Below the pieces are notes generated by a model, which did not search any database, was not told the DNA's origin, and was given only the letters and a program-made list of their open reading frames with translations. Both the position numbers and the translations under genes were made by a program. From Erwinia aphidicola (GTDB lineage: Bacteria; Pseudomonadota; Gammaproteobacteria; Enterobacterales; Enterobacteriaceae), in contig NZ_JAMKCQ010000001.1 in the NCBI RefSeq assembly GCF_024169515.1, positions 3,286,001 to 3,350,000 on the forward strand: a stretch of 64,000 nucleotides of DNA. Direction: 5' to 3'. Below, in pieces: positions 20,116 through 29,464 of this stretch. Positions within the stretch are counted from its first letter, which is position 1, and each line of letters starts with the position of its first letter.

Positions 20116-20377
20116 ACTGGTACAGACCGAGGTTTTCTTTGGCCCAGGCCTGGAATTCGGTGCAGCCGCCAATGTGTTTCTCGTCAACGAAGATCTGCGG
20201 GACGGTTTCAACGGGCTTACCTACAGTTTTTTCCAGATCGGCTTTGGTGATGCCTTCAGCATGGATATCGATATAGCGGAAGTTGAAATCATCACGCTCT
20301 GCGGTCAGTTTCTCTGCCAGCTCTGTTGCACGTACACAGTAAGGGCAGCCCGGACGTCCAAAAATCACTGTAAACAT
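20114..20377 (-). CDS. grxA: Glutaredoxin 1 GrxA
   Basis: 87 residues (E. coli 85). A small cytoplasmic dithiol glutaredoxin, reduced by glutathione, that reduces ribonucleotide reductase and protein disulfides including OxyR. The active site is CPYC at 11-14; the glutathione-binding TVPQIF and GGCTEF segments follow. The GGC position is Tyr in E. coli, giving a third cysteine here. In E. coli the gene is OxyR-activated; I could not find a convincing OxyR site upstream. Divergent from ybjC. Confidence 0.95.
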   Translation of the reverse strand: MFTVIFGRPGCPYCVRATELAEKLTAERDDFNFRYIDIHAEGITKADLEKTVGKPVETVPQIFVDEKHIGGCTEFQAWAKENLGLYQ

Positions 20378-20576
20378 AGCTCTCTCCTCAAAGGTCAGAT
20401 TCTTTTATGTGACTCAAGTCACACCTTAACGCTTAATAGCGCCTATGATGCCCGCATCAACGAGTGAAATAAAGAAGGAATTGCCTGTCAGTCCGATTGG
20501 TCGCTATGCATAACTTGCCGACTTAGGCTTTAATAACCCCACTGCTTTTTATCATGCCGCCTGTCGGAGAGTGTTC

Positions 20577-20864
20577 ATGCGTGCCTTTAGTCAGATGCCC
20601 CGTGCCGTACTTATCCTTGAAGTTATCGGCATCCTGCTGCTGGTCCTCTCTTACCTGACGTTGCACGAAGTGCTACCTTTACCGTCGCTGTTACGCGGTA
20701 AGCTGGCGGCAACGGTGATGATTTTCGCCGGTATCGCGCTGATGCTGCCTGCGGCCACGGTAATGATGTGGCGCACGGCGAAAGTAATGGCACCCGAACT
20801 TTTTAACACGCGCGCTTCGCGTGACACGTCTAAACCAGGAGATTCCCATGACGCCGACCATTGA
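20577..20864 (+). CDS. ybjC: DUF1418 membrane protein YbjC
   Basis: 95 residues, equal to E. coli YbjC. Two hydrophobic helices (about 9-28 and 40-64); role unknown. It overlaps the first 17 bases of nfsA, as in E. coli, so the two are cotranscribed and probably coupled. The ATG at 20577 is 6 bases after CGGAGA; the GTG at 20571 is rejected because it touches that site. Confidence 0.9.
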   Translation: MRAFSQMPRAVLILEVIGILLLVLSYLTLHEVLPLPSLLRGKLAATVMIFAGIALMLPAATVMMWRTAKVMAPELFNTRASRDTSKPGDSHDADH

Positions 20865-21570
20865 CCTGCTGCGCTCACACCGCTCAATTCGCGCTTTTAC
20901 CGATCGCGCTATCAGCGACGAGCAGCGCGCAGCCATTCTTGCTGCTGCCCAGTCGGCTTCCAGCTCCAGCTTTCTGCAATGCACCTCTATCATTCGTATT
21001 ACCGATCCCGCACTGCGCGAACAGCTGGTGACGCTGAGCGGTGGCCAGAAGTATGTGGCGCAGGCCGCAGAGTTCTGGGTGTTCTGCGCCGATTTTAACC
21101 GCCTGCAGCAGATCTGCCCGGATGCCCAGCTGGGTATGGCGGAGCAGCTGCTGCTGGGCTGTGTCGATACCGCTCTGATGGCGCAGAATGCGCTGACTGC
21201 AGCGGAATCGCTTGGCCTGGGCGGCGTGTATATCGGCGGTATTCGTAACAACATCGCGCAGGTGACCGAGCTTCTGCATCTGCCGAAATTTGTCCTGCCG
21301 CTCTTCGGCATGTGCCTGGGTGAACCAGCGCAGGACCCTGAGCTCAAACCGCGCATGCCCGCCGCGATGCTGGTGCATGAAAACAGCTATCAGCCGATCA
21401 ACCCGGAAGTACTGGCGCAGTATGACAACGAGCTGGTGGAATATTATCAGCACCGCGACAGCAATCGCCGCAGCGAGAGCTGGAGCGAACACATCCAGAA
21501 AACCATCATCAAAGAGAGCCGTCCGTTTATTCTTGACTACCTGCACAAGCAGGGCTGGGCGACGCGCTAA
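20848..21570 (+). CDS. nfsA: Oxygen-insensitive NADPH nitroreductase NfsA
   Basis: 240 residues, identical in length to E. coli NfsA. An FMN enzyme that reduces nitroaromatics and quinones by two electrons with NADPH; it activates nitrofuran drugs. It begins MTPTIDLLRSHRSIRAF, with FMN-site HRSIR and SSSSFLQ, and ends HKQGWATR as in E. coli. The start is the ATG after GGAG inside the end of ybjC. The group ybjC-nfsA-rimK-ybjN is likely one transcription unit. Confidence 0.96.
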   Translation: MTPTIDLLRSHRSIRAFTDRAISDEQRAAILAAAQSASSSSFLQCTSIIRITDPALREQLVTLSGGQKYVAQAAEFWVFCADFNRLQQICPDAQLGMAEQLLLGCVDTALMAQNALTAAESLGLGGVYIGGIRNNIAQVTELLHLPKFVLPLFGMCLGEPAQDPELKPRMPAAMLVHENSYQPINPEVLAQYDNELVEYYQHRDSNRRSESWSEHIQKTIIKESRPFILDYLHKQGWATR

Positions 21571-21594
21571 TTCTGACGGCTTCGGAGGCTGCTG

Positions 21595-22497
21595 GTGAAA
21601 ATTGCCATTCTTTCCCGCGACAGTACGCTTTACTCCTGTCAACGCCTGCTGGAGGCCGCCCGCAGCCGCGGGCATAGCATTGAGGTGATTGATCCGCTCT
21701 CCTGCTATATGAATATCAATCCCGGCTCGTCGGCCATTCACTATCGCGGTCGGCAGCTGGCGCATTTGGATGCGGTGATCCCGCGTATCGGTTCGGCGAT
21801 CACCTTTTACGGCACGGCAGTGCTGCGCCAGTTTGAGATGTGCGGCAGTTACCCGCTTAACGAGTCGCTGGCGATTGCGCGCGCGCGCGACAAGCTGCGC
21901 TCGCTACAGCTGCTGGCGCGCGCAGGGATTGCCATGCCGATCACCGGCTTTGCTCATTCGCCGGATGACACCCGTGACCTGATCGAAATGGTTGGCGGCG
22001 CGCCGCTGGTGGTGAAACTGGTGGAAGGGACGCAGGGAATTGGCGTGGTGCTGGCGGAAACCCGTCAGGCGGCAGAGAGCGTGATTGATGCCTTTCGCGG
22101 ACTGAATGCGCACATTCTGGTGCAGGAGTTTATTCAAGAGGCACGCGGCAGCGATGTGCGCTGCCTGGTGATCGGCGGGGAAGTGGTCGCAGCGATAGAG
22201 CGCCAGGCGAAAGAGGGGGATTTCCGCTCCAATCTGCACCGCGGCGGTAGCGCCCGGCGCGTGACCATCAGCGACAGCGAGCGTGAAATCGCCATCAAAG
22301 CCACGGCCACGCTCGGTCTGGACGTGGCCGGCGTCGATATTTTACGCGCCAGTCGCGGCCCGCTGGTGATGGAGGTGAATGCCTCGCCGGGGCTGGAAGG
22401 GATTGAAAAGACAACCGGTCTGGATATCGCCGCCATGATGATTCACTGGATAGAGCAGCAGGCGCAACCTGGTTTCAGTCTTAAAACCGGTGGTTGA
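21595..22497 (+). CDS. rimK: Ribosomal protein S6 glutamate ligase RimK
   Basis: 300 residues, as in E. coli. An ATP-grasp ligase that adds glutamate residues to the C-terminus of ribosomal protein S6 and can make poly-glutamate. ATP-grasp features are visible: [35 protein letters not shown] and [14 protein letters not shown]. The start is GTG, after a CGGAGG site. A short stretch around [15 protein letters not shown] differs from E. coli but is in a variable loop. Confidence 0.96.
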   Translation: MKIAILSRDSTLYSCQRLLEAARSRGHSIEVIDPLSCYMNINPGSSAIHYRGRQLAHLDAVIPRIGSAITFYGTAVLRQFEMCGSYPLNESLAIARARDKLRSLQLLARAGIAMPITGFAHSPDDTRDLIEMVGGAPLVVKLVEGTQGIGVVLAETRQAAESVIDAFRGLNAHILVQEFIQEARGSDVRCLVIGGEVVAAIERQAKEGDFRSNLHRGGSARRVTISDSEREIAIKATATLGLDVAGVDILRASRGPLVMEVNASPGLEGIEKTTGLDIAAMMIHWIEQQAQPGFSLKTGG

Positions 22498-22589
22498 CGT
22501 CATATTTCTGTCGTAATCGTGGTTTTTGGCGAGGTTTTTACGTAAGCTAGTGCGCAATTTTGTGGCGGCCAGAGAAAGAGACAAAGCCT

Positions 22590-23072
22590 ATGGATTCACT
22601 CGTTGTTCCCGATATCGACGTGTTACGACGTTGGTTGGATCAGCAAAGTATCACCTGGTTTGAGTGTGACTCCTGCCAGGCCCTTCATCTGCCTCATATG
22701 CAGAATTTTGATGGGGTGTTTGATGCCAAGCTCGATTTGGTGGATAACGTGATCCTGTTTTCCGCCCTGGCGGAAGTTAAACCGACGGCGCTGATCCCGC
22801 TGGCGGGCGATTTATCGCAGATTAACGCCAGCTCGCTATCGGCGAAAGCCTTCCTCGATATCCAGGATGATAACCTGCCGAAGCTGATCGTCTGCCAGTC
22901 GCTGAGCATTACTGCAGGCCTGACCTACGGGCAGTTCGCCTATTTTATGAAGCAGAGCGAAGAGCAGATCTCGATGATTGTGATGGAAGCCTTTGCCAAT
23001 CATCTGCTGATGATCGGTGAAGATGACGATGACCGTACGCCGATGCTTGGCGGCCAACCGATGCTGCATTAA
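22590..23072 (+). CDS. ybjN: YbjN family protein
   Basis: 160 residues (E. coli 158). A small soluble protein of the YbjN/T3SS-chaperone-like fold; in E. coli its level affects motility, biofilm and stress tolerance, but the mechanism is not settled. LHLPHMQNFDGVFDAKLDL and ASSLSAKAFLDIQDDNLPKL are near-identical to E. coli. The ATG at 22590 is preferred over a TTG at 22560. A terminator follows 29 bases after the stop. Confidence 0.93.
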   Translation: MDSLVVPDIDVLRRWLDQQSITWFECDSCQALHLPHMQNFDGVFDAKLDLVDNVILFSALAEVKPTALIPLAGDLSQINASSLSAKAFLDIQDDNLPKLIVCQSLSITAGLTYGQFAYFMKQSEEQISMIVMEAFANHLLMIGEDDDDRTPMLGGQPMLH

Positions 23073-23101
23073 GCGGCTGACGTTGACGGCATTTTTTCCT
23101 G

Positions 23102-23130
23102 CGGGCGGACCTCTAATCCGCCCGTTTTTA
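23102..23130 (+). terminator. Rho-independent terminator of ybjN
   Basis: Stem CGGGCGGA / TCCGCCCG with a 7-base loop and a TTTTTATT tail. It closes the ybjC-nfsA-rimK-ybjN unit. Confidence 0.88.
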
Positions 23131-23542
23131 TTCTGTCTTTCTTACCCCATTCAATTTCTACGCTACTCCCTGTGTTAAATGCTGTTTTTAGCGACACTTC
23201 GTTCTGGAGCAATACCACTTTTTATTCTGCATTTTGCCCTCTAATGCCAGATTTCTATCGCCATTTATGCCGTGAATGGCATATCACATAGAGGAAACGT
23301 GCATAAAAAATCGATAAAAGGCGTTTTTTACCCTGAGGGCTGGTCTGGCCGGGTGAGTGGGGCTATTCTTGCGTGGCTGCATGAAGCGTGCAACGTCCCC
23401 AGATATATAGGTTTTTAGTATTAACCACGGGATGAATAATGATTCATTCTGTAGCCTTTAATGTACTGACCTATATTAAGAGGCAGGTGCTAACCAGTTA
23501 GCCTGCCCGGCATAAGATTATCCCTGTTCAGGAGGATGGAAG
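23131..23542 (+). promoter_or_regulatory. potF upstream region with leader hairpin
   Basis: About 410 bases without a gene. The part nearest potF holds a hairpin at 23482-23507: GGCAGG pairs with CCTGCC and CTAA with TTAG around CCAG, leaving a TG bulge. It ends 35 bases before the potF ATG, which has a strong AGGAGG site. The E. coli potF operon answers to nitrogen supply; I did not see a convincing NtrC or sigma-54 site. Confidence 0.45.
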
Positions 23543-24649
23543 ATGTTCAACCAACGTAAAAAATGGTTGTCAGGTGTGGTTGCGGGAACGCTGATGGCGA
23601 TCTCAGCAGGCTCACTGGCCGCAGACAAGACGCTGCACGTTTATAACTGGTCTGATTATATTGCGCCAAACACCGTGGCGGATTTTGAAAAGCAAACCGG
23701 CATTAAAGTGGTGTACGACGTCTTCGACTCCAACGAAGTGCTGGAAGGCAAACTGATGGCGGGCAGCACCGGCTATGACGTGGTGGTGCCATCCTCCAGC
23801 TTCCTGGCGCGTCAGCTGCAGTCCGGCGTGTTCCAGCCGCTGGATAAGAGCAAGCTGCCGAACTACAAGAATCTTGACCCCGATCTGATGAAGAAGCTGG
23901 AACAGCACGATCCGGGCAACAAATACGCCATCCCTTACCTGTGGGCGACCACCGGTATTGGCTATAACGTGGAAAAAGTGAAGGCCGCGCTGGGCAAAGA
24001 TGCGCCGGTCAACAGCTGGGATCTGGTGCTGAAGCCGGAGAACCTGGAAAAGCTGAAAAGCTGCGGCGTGTCGTTCCTTGATGCTCCGGAAGAGATCTTC
24101 GCCACCGTGCTGAACTACATGGGCAAAGATCCGAACAGCAGCGATGCCAAAGATTACACTGCGGCCACCGACCTGCTGCTGAAGCTGCGTCCGAGCATTC
24201 GTTACTTCCACTCGTCCCAGTATATTAACGACCTGGCGAACGGCAACACCTGCGTGGCTATCGGCTGGGCCGGGGATATTCTGCAGGCGAAAAAACGTGC
24301 TGCAGAAGCGAAGAATGGGGTGGATATCGCCTACAGCATCCCGAAAGAGGGCGCGCTGGCGTTCTTCGATACTCTGGCGATCCCCAAAGATGCTAAAAAC
24401 CTGGATGCAGCCTATCAGTTCCTCAACTATCTGATGGATCCAAAAGTGATGGCGAACATCTCTAACTCGGTCTACTACGCCAGCGGCAACAAGGCCTCTG
24501 TGCCGTTCGTTGATGAAGCGATTCGTAACAACCCGGGCGTCTATCCAACGCCGGACACCATGGCGAAACTGTTCACCCTTAAGGTGCAGGATCCAAAACT
24601 TGACCGTGTACGTACGCGTGCATGGACTAAAGTTAAAAGTGGTAAGTAA
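23543..24649 (+). CDS. potF: Putrescine-binding periplasmic protein PotF
   Basis: 368 residues (E. coli 370). Periplasmic receptor of the putrescine-specific ABC importer PotFGHI. Signal peptide about 1-26 (ending SLAA|DK); the mature start [14 protein letters not shown] is typical of polyamine-binding proteins. Ligand-site segments [13 protein letters not shown] and GWAGDILQA are present, and two cysteines (SCGVSF, NTCVAI) match the disulfide seen in E. coli PotF. A partial terminator separates it from potG, which would give more binding protein than permease. Confidence 0.96.
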   Translation: MFNQRKKWLSGVVAGTLMAISAGSLAADKTLHVYNWSDYIAPNTVADFEKQTGIKVVYDVFDSNEVLEGKLMAGSTGYDVVVPSSSFLARQLQSGVFQPLDKSKLPNYKNLDPDLMKKLEQHDPGNKYAIPYLWATTGIGYNVEKVKAALGKDAPVNSWDLVLKPENLEKLKSCGVSFLDAPEEIFATVLNYMGKDPNSSDAKDYTAATDLLLKLRPSIRYFHSSQYINDLANGNTCVAIGWAGDILQAKKRAAEAKNGVDIAYSIPKEGALAFFDTLAIPKDAKNLDAAYQFLNYLMDPKVMANISNSVYYASGNKASVPFVDEAIRNNPGVYPTPDTMAKLFTLKVQDPKLDRVRTRAWTKVKSGK

Positions 24650-24690
24650 CTGATTGCAGTGACTGCATAACTGCACACTGTCAGCCCACA

Positions 24691-24727
24691 ACAGAGGCGC
24701 GTTACCGGCCTCTGTTTTGTTATTTTT
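24691..24727 (+). terminator. Attenuating terminator between potF and potG
   Basis: Arms ACAGAGGC and GCCTCTGT with a 9-base loop, followed by TTTGTTATTTTT. It lies 42 bases after the potF stop and about 50 before potG. Because potGHI continue in the same direction it probably acts as a partial terminator. Confidence 0.75.
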
Positions 24728-24775
24728 AGGGTGGGGCACCCGCACAGCCGTCCCCTCTTTTAGCGCCGGAGTAAA

Positions 24776-25915
24776 ATGGTCGTGAACGACGCAACCCCTC
24801 GTACTCAAAGCAAAGCAGGCAAGGCGTTAACGCCGCTGCTGGAGATCCGCAACCTGACCAAGTCGTTTGACGGTCAGCACGCGGTGGATGATGTGAACCT
24901 CACCATCTATAAAGGCGAAATTTTCGCGCTGCTGGGTGCTTCAGGCTGTGGGAAGTCCACGCTGCTGCGCATGCTGGCAGGTTTTGAGCCCCCGACTCAC
25001 GGGCAAATTGTGCTCGACGGCCAGGATCTCTCTCACGTGCCGCCGTATCAGCGCCCAATCAATATGATGTTTCAGTCCTACGCACTGTTCCCCCATATGA
25101 CGGTGGAGCAGAATATCGCCTTTGGCCTGAAGCAGGACCGTCTGCCAAAAGCTGAAATCAATGAGCGCGTGGCCGAGATGCTGACGCTGGTTCATATGCA
25201 GGAGTACGCCAGGCGTAAGCCGCACCAGCTGTCTGGCGGACAGCGGCAGCGCGTGGCGCTGGCACGCAGCCTGGCCAAGCGGCCGAAGCTGCTGCTGCTG
25301 GATGAACCGATGGGCGCGCTGGATAAAAAACTGCGCGACCGCATGCAGCACGAAGTGGTGGATATCCTTGAGCGCGTGGGTGCCACCTGCGTGATGGTGA
25401 CGCACGACCAGGAAGAAGCGATGACCATGGCCGGGCGTATCGCCATTATGAACCGTGGCAAATTCGTGCAGATTGGCGAGCCGGAAGAGATTTACGAGCA
25501 CCCGACCACCCGCTTCAGCGCTGAGTTTATCGGCTCGGTAAACCTGTTCGAGGGGCTGCTGCGCGAGCGGCAAACCGATGGCCTGATTATCGATAGCCCG
25601 GGTCTGCTTCATCCGCTGAAAGTGGCGAGCGATGTCTCGATCGTGGACGGCGTGCCGGTCTCGGTGGCGCTGCGCCCGGAAAAAGTGATGCTGTGCGATG
25701 ATATCCCGGCGGACGGCTGCAACTTTGCCGTGGGTGAAGTGGTGCACATTGCCTATCTTGGCGACCTGTCGATCTATCATGTCCGCCTGCACAGCGGCCA
25801 GATGATCAGCGCCCAGCTGCAGAACGCGCACCGTTTCCGCAAAGGTGCCCCGACCTGGGGTGACGAAGTGCGCCTCTGTTGGGAAGCCGACAGCTGCGTG
25901 GTTCTGACGGTTTAA
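24776..25915 (+). CDS. potG: Putrescine ABC importer, ATP-binding protein PotG
   Basis: 379 residues (E. coli 377). Walker A GASGCGKS, signature LSGGQRQR, Walker B LLLLDEPMGALD, H-loop MVTHDQEEA, then a C-terminal TOBE-type domain (ALRPEKVML). It energises putrescine uptake by PotH-PotI. The ATG at 24776 gives MVVNDATPR; a GTG two codons later would match the E. coli N-terminus (MNDAIPR) and cannot be excluded. Confidence 0.95.
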   Translation: MVVNDATPRTQSKAGKALTPLLEIRNLTKSFDGQHAVDDVNLTIYKGEIFALLGASGCGKSTLLRMLAGFEPPTHGQIVLDGQDLSHVPPYQRPINMMFQSYALFPHMTVEQNIAFGLKQDRLPKAEINERVAEMLTLVHMQEYARRKPHQLSGGQRQRVALARSLAKRPKLLLLDEPMGALDKKLRDRMQHEVVDILERVGATCVMVTHDQEEAMTMAGRIAIMNRGKFVQIGEPEEIYEHPTTRFSAEFIGSVNLFEGLLRERQTDGLIIDSPGLLHPLKVASDVSIVDGVPVSVALRPEKVMLCDDIPADGCNFAVGEVVHIAYLGDLSIYHVRLHSGQMISAQLQNAHRFRKGAPTWGDEVRLCWEADSCVVLTV

Positions 25916-25926
25916 GTGGGGGAGAG

Positions 25927-26889
25927 ATGAGCCAATATTCTGAACGTACCACTGAGCCACCGAGCGGCCAGCAAACCGGCTTCAAAGGGCTGCTGACGCG
26001 CTTCCAGATGGCGCACGGTCGCAAGCTGGTGATTGCGCTGCCTTACCTCTGGCTGTCGCTGCTGTTCCTGCTGCCGTTCCTGATCGTGCTGAAGATCAGC
26101 TTTGCCGATATTGCGCGCGCTATTCCGCCCTATACCGAGCTGCTGAGCTGGGCCGACGGCCAGCTGAATATGGTGCTGAACTTCGGTAACTATATTACGC
26201 TGACCGATGACCCGCTGTATGTCGATGCCTATCTGCATTCACTGCAGGTGGCGGCGATCTCGACGCTGATCTGCCTGGCGATAGGTTATCCGCTGGCGTG
26301 GGCAATCGCCCATGCAGCCCCGTCGACGCGCAACATTCTGCTGCTGCTGGTGATCCTGCCGTCGTGGACCTCCTTCCTGGTACGCGTTTATGCCTGGATG
26401 GGGATCCTCAACGATAACGGCGTGCTGAACCGCTTCCTGATGTGGACCGGCATTACCGACCATCCGGTCGCCATTCTTTACACTAACCTGGCGGTCTATA
26501 TCGGCATTGTTTACTGCTATCTGCCGTTTATGGTGTTACCGATCTACACGGCGCTGACGCGCATTGACTACTCGCTGGTGGAAGCTTCGCTCGATCTGGG
26601 CGCGCGCCCGCTGAAAACGTTCTTTAGCGTGATCGTCCCTCTGACCAAAGGCGGAATTATCGCCGGGTCGATGCTGGTGTTCATTCCGGCGGTCGGGGAG
26701 TACGTGATCCCGGAACTGCTCGGTGGCCCGGACAGTATTATGATTGGCCGCGTGCTGTGGCAGGAGTTCTTCAACAACCGCGACTGGCCGGTGGCTTCCG
26801 CGCTGGCGGTGATTATCCTGCTGATCCTGATCCTGCCGATTATCTGGTTCCACAAACATCAGAATAAAGAAGTGGGGGATGAGGGATGA
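25927..26889 (+). CDS. potH: Putrescine ABC importer, permease PotH
   Basis: 320 residues (E. coli 317). Inner-membrane permease with a long cytoplasmic N-terminal segment, then six helices. The EAA loop is VEASLDLGARPLKTFF. The ATG at 25927 follows GGGGGAGAG and comes 11 bases after the potG stop; the longer frame reaching into potG is discarded. Overlaps potI by four bases (ATGA). Confidence 0.95.
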   Translation: MSQYSERTTEPPSGQQTGFKGLLTRFQMAHGRKLVIALPYLWLSLLFLLPFLIVLKISFADIARAIPPYTELLSWADGQLNMVLNFGNYITLTDDPLYVDAYLHSLQVAAISTLICLAIGYPLAWAIAHAAPSTRNILLLLVILPSWTSFLVRVYAWMGILNDNGVLNRFLMWTGITDHPVAILYTNLAVYIGIVYCYLPFMVLPIYTALTRIDYSLVEASLDLGARPLKTFFSVIVPLTKGGIIAGSMLVFIPAVGEYVIPELLGGPDSIMIGRVLWQEFFNNRDWPVASALAVIILLILILPIIWFHKHQNKEVGDEG

Positions 26890-27731
26890 GTAATCTGCCG
26901 ACCATTAAATCCAAGTGGCGCACGGCGATCCTCTCCGTCTGCTTCTTCTTCCTGTATGCGCCGATGCTGCTGCTGGTGATCTACTCGTTTAACTCATCGC
27001 AGCTGGTGGCGTGGGAAAGCTTCTCCCTGCACTGGTACAGCGTGCTATTCCACGACGATGCGATGATTAGCGCGGTGACGCTTAGCCTGTCGATTGCCGC
27101 GCTGGCGGCCACGGCGGCGGTGATCCTCGGCACTATCGCGGCAGTAGTGATTGTGCGCTTTGGCCGTTTTAAGGGATCGACCGGGTTTGCCTTTATGCTG
27201 ACCGCACCGCTGGTGATGCCGGACGTGATTACCGGGCTGTCGCTGCTGCTGCTGTTTGTTGCCATGGCCAATGCATTTGGCTGGCCCGCCGACCGCGGCA
27301 TGCTGACTATCTGGCTGGCGCACGTGACGTTCTGTACCGCCTATGTCGCGGTGGTAATCAACTCGCGCCTGCGCGAGCTGGACCGTTCGATCGAGGAAGC
27401 GGCAATGGACCTTGGCGCTACGCCGCTGAAGGTGTTCTTCGTGATTACCGTGCCGATGATTGCCCCGGCAATTGTCACCGGCTGGCTGCTGGCGTTTACC
27501 CTGTCGCTGGATGACCTGGTGATATCCAGCTTTGTTACCGGGCCGGGCGCGACCACGCTGCCGATGCAGATCTTCGCCACCGTGCGCCGTGGGATTAACC
27601 CGGAGATTAACGCCCTGGCATCGCTGATCCTGATTGTGGTGGGGCTGGTCGGGTTTATCGCCTGGCGCTTTATGGCGCACGAAGAGAAACAGCGTTTGAA
27701 GGATATTCAGAAGGCGCGTGGCGGGCATTAA
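26886..27731 (+). CDS. potI: Putrescine ABC importer, permease PotI
   Basis: 281 residues, same as E. coli. Second permease half, with the EAA loop IEEAAMDLGATPLKVFF and the conserved SLDDLVISSF segment. It pairs with PotH in the membrane. Last gene of the operon; a duplicated REP pair begins at its stop codon. Confidence 0.95.
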   Translation: MSNLPTIKSKWRTAILSVCFFFLYAPMLLLVIYSFNSSQLVAWESFSLHWYSVLFHDDAMISAVTLSLSIAALAATAAVILGTIAAVVIVRFGRFKGSTGFAFMLTAPLVMPDVITGLSLLLLFVAMANAFGWPADRGMLTIWLAHVTFCTAYVAVVINSRLRELDRSIEEAAMDLGATPLKVFFVITVPMIAPAIVTGWLLAFTLSLDDLVISSFVTGPGATTLPMQIFATVRRGINPEINALASLILIVVGLVGFIAWRFMAHEEKQRLKDIQKARGGH

Positions 27732-27863
27732 AAGGGACGGGCATGCCCGTCCCCTACGATATCTGTAGGGGCGAGGCATGCCTCGCCCGTGCCTTTAAAA
27801 GGGACGGGCATGCCCGTCCCCTACGATATTTGTAGGGGCGAGGCATGCCTCGCCCGTGCCTGT
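27730..27863. repeat. Duplicated inverted REP pair (REPIN-like), 67-bp period
   Basis: Two direct copies of a 67-base unit (27730-27796, 27797-27863). Each contains two inverted REP-like elements facing each other: a perfect palindrome GGGACGGGCATGCCCGTCCC ending CTAC (27734-27757 and 27801-27824), a short AT-rich gap, then GTAG plus the perfect palindrome GGGCGAGGCATGCCTCGCCC (27765-27788 and 27832-27855). Two REPs in inverted pairing form the REPIN arrangement thought to be the mobile unit. It fills the whole space between the potI and amidohydrolase ends. Confidence 0.9.
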
Positions 27864-28966
27864 TATCCCAGCACCTTCTTCACGCAGGCTTTGAAGATCT
27901 TGATGCCGACCGGCAGCGAGTTGAGATCAAAGTGCATATCCGGGTGATGCAGACCCGGCACCAGCCCCGTGCCTAATCCCCAAAAACCAGCCTTTAGCGA
28001 TGGGCGCTGGACCGGATAGTGGAAGAAATCTTCGCTGCCCGGCGTGGAGCGCGGCTCCATCAGTGCGTCTTCGCCCAGCACTTCAACAATCGCGCCGGAG
28101 ATAAGCGCGCTCATCTCGTCATCGATTTCTGCGGCGGGCATCGCTTTTAACGTCAGCACTTCAGCCGTTGCGCCAAAGGCGGCCACGCTGTGTTCGATAG
28201 CGCGTTGCACCCGGCTCTGCAACTCCACCATATCCTCGTTTTTCGCGGCGCGCAGGTCGAATACCACGCGTGCTTCATCCGGGATCGAGTTGGTGACGCC
28301 CGCGTCGCACAGGAAACGCGTGGCTTTGGCGCTCCAGACGCTGTTCGGAGCCATATGAATAGCGTTGACGGCGTTCACCGCGCTGACTGCGGCATCCAGC
28401 GCATTGACGCCGAGATGCGGGCGCGCGCCGTGGGCGGTCTGGCCGCGAACGATCGCCTCAACGGTGACGCAGGCGGAGTAGTAAACTGCCGGGATGGCGG
28501 TGCCAACCGCGCACTCTTCCGCCGGGCGCACGTGGAAGCCGAGGATCATATCGACATCGTCGATTGCTCCCCCGGCGATCATCGCCAGCGCGCCGGTGCC
28601 TAATTCTTCGGCCGGCTGGAAAATCAGCTTCAGGCGGCCTTTCTTCACCGCCTGCTCGGCGATCAGCTCCTGGGCTGCCGTCAGCACCACCGAGGAGTGT
28701 CCATCGTGGCCGCAGGTATGGCGGGCGCAGGGCACGCCGTTAATCACATGGCCGAGGGCATCCATATCGGCACGCAGCGCCAGCGTTGGGCCGGGTATGC
28801 CGCTGTCCAGCACCGCGACGATCCCCGTGGTGGCATTGAAATTGTCCTGCACGGCGTAACCGGCGGCCTTCAGCTGCTGGCTGATATACGCCGAGGTTTT
28901 GAATTCCTCGAAACCCAGCTCCGGGATTTCATGCAGGTAGTTGTAATGCTCCAAAACTTTTAACAC
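27863..28966 (-). CDS. M20-family metallo-amidohydrolase
   Basis: About 367 residues. Peptidase family M20 (hippurate/N-acyl-amino-acid hydrolase group). Metal-site motifs: RADMDALG, the cysteine-containing HTCGHDGHS, FQPAEELGTGA, GFHVRP, and the C-terminal HHPDMHFD. Such enzymes cleave N-acyl, N-carbamoyl or amide-linked amino acids in the cytoplasm; the substrate is not evident. I favour the GTG at 28966, 8 bases after GGAG, since the GTG at 28975 overlaps that site. Follows yjiH-yjiG by 24 bases, so it is probably their operon partner; in E. coli the same transporter-like pair is followed by the isoaspartyl dipeptidase iadA. Confidence 0.85.
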   Translation of the reverse strand: MLKVLEHYNYLHEIPELGFEEFKTSAYISQQLKAAGYAVQDNFNATTGIVAVLDSGIPGPTLALRADMDALGHVINGVPCARHTCGHDGHSSVVLTAAQELIAEQAVKKGRLKLIFQPAEELGTGALAMIAGGAIDDVDMILGFHVRPAEECAVGTAIPAVYYSACVTVEAIVRGQTAHGARPHLGVNALDAAVSAVNAVNAIHMAPNSVWSAKATRFLCDAGVTNSIPDEARVVFDLRAAKNEDMVELQSRVQRAIEHSVAAFGATAEVLTLKAMPAAEIDDEMSALISGAIVEVLGEDALMEPRSTPGSEDFFHYPVQRPSLKAGFWGLGTGLVPGLHHPDMHFDLNSLPVGIKIFKACVKKVLG

Positions 28967-28990
28967 GTTATGCACTCCATTCAGCTTTTA

Positions 28991-29464
28991 TTACGCAACG
29001 ACTCGCATCACCAGCATGGAAATTACCGCATTCATAATGCTGGTCAGCATTAACAGGGGCCAGTACTTTTTCGGCACGTCAGACACGCCCAGCAGGCGGC
29101 CCATATACTGTAACTGAGAACCCATCAAAAAGATCGCCGGGGTTAAAATGGTAATATCCGCGCCGCTCAGTACGCCCTTAGCCAGCAGGCTGATCGCCAC
29201 GCCAGTGCCGGCAGAAGAGGAGAGCCAGGCAGTGAGCAGCACGGTGACCGCTTGCCCCGGCAGGCCAAACAGGCCCATTACCGGGGCGAAAACATCACCA
29301 ATCAGCGTCATCACCCCGAGCAGATTCAGCACCTCAGCAATGACATACGCCATCACTACGTTAGGCATTAAGTTGTGGATGGCAATATGGAAGCCTTTAC
29401 GCGCCCCCACCACAAAGATATCAAACGGATTATTAGAGACGTTAACCTGAGGGTTATTCTGCAT
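28991..29464 (-). CDS. yjiG: YjiG family membrane protein
   Basis: 157 residues with about four helices and the Gate/nucleoside-recognition pattern (NLMPNVVMAYVIAEVLN, MGLFGLPGQAVTVLL). Matches E. coli YjiG (153 residues) in layout: TPAIFLMGSQLQYMGRLLG corresponds to LPAMYLMGNPVQNVGRCLG. Probably forms a membrane complex with YjiH; the transported compound is unknown. Overlaps the end of yjiH by 11 bases. Confidence 0.85.
   Translation of the reverse strand: MQNNPQVNVSNNPFDIFVVGARKGFHIAIHNLMPNVVMAYVIAEVLNLLGVMTLIGDVFAPVMGLFGLPGQAVTVLLTAWLSSSAGTGVAISLLAKGVLSGADITILTPAIFLMGSQLQYMGRLLGVSDVPKKYWPLLMLTSIMNAVISMLVMRVVA

Noticed and set aside
20378..20576. OxyR site upstream of grxA
   Set aside because: ATAG-CGC-CTAT occurs, but spacing (3 instead of 7) does not fit the OxyR pattern.
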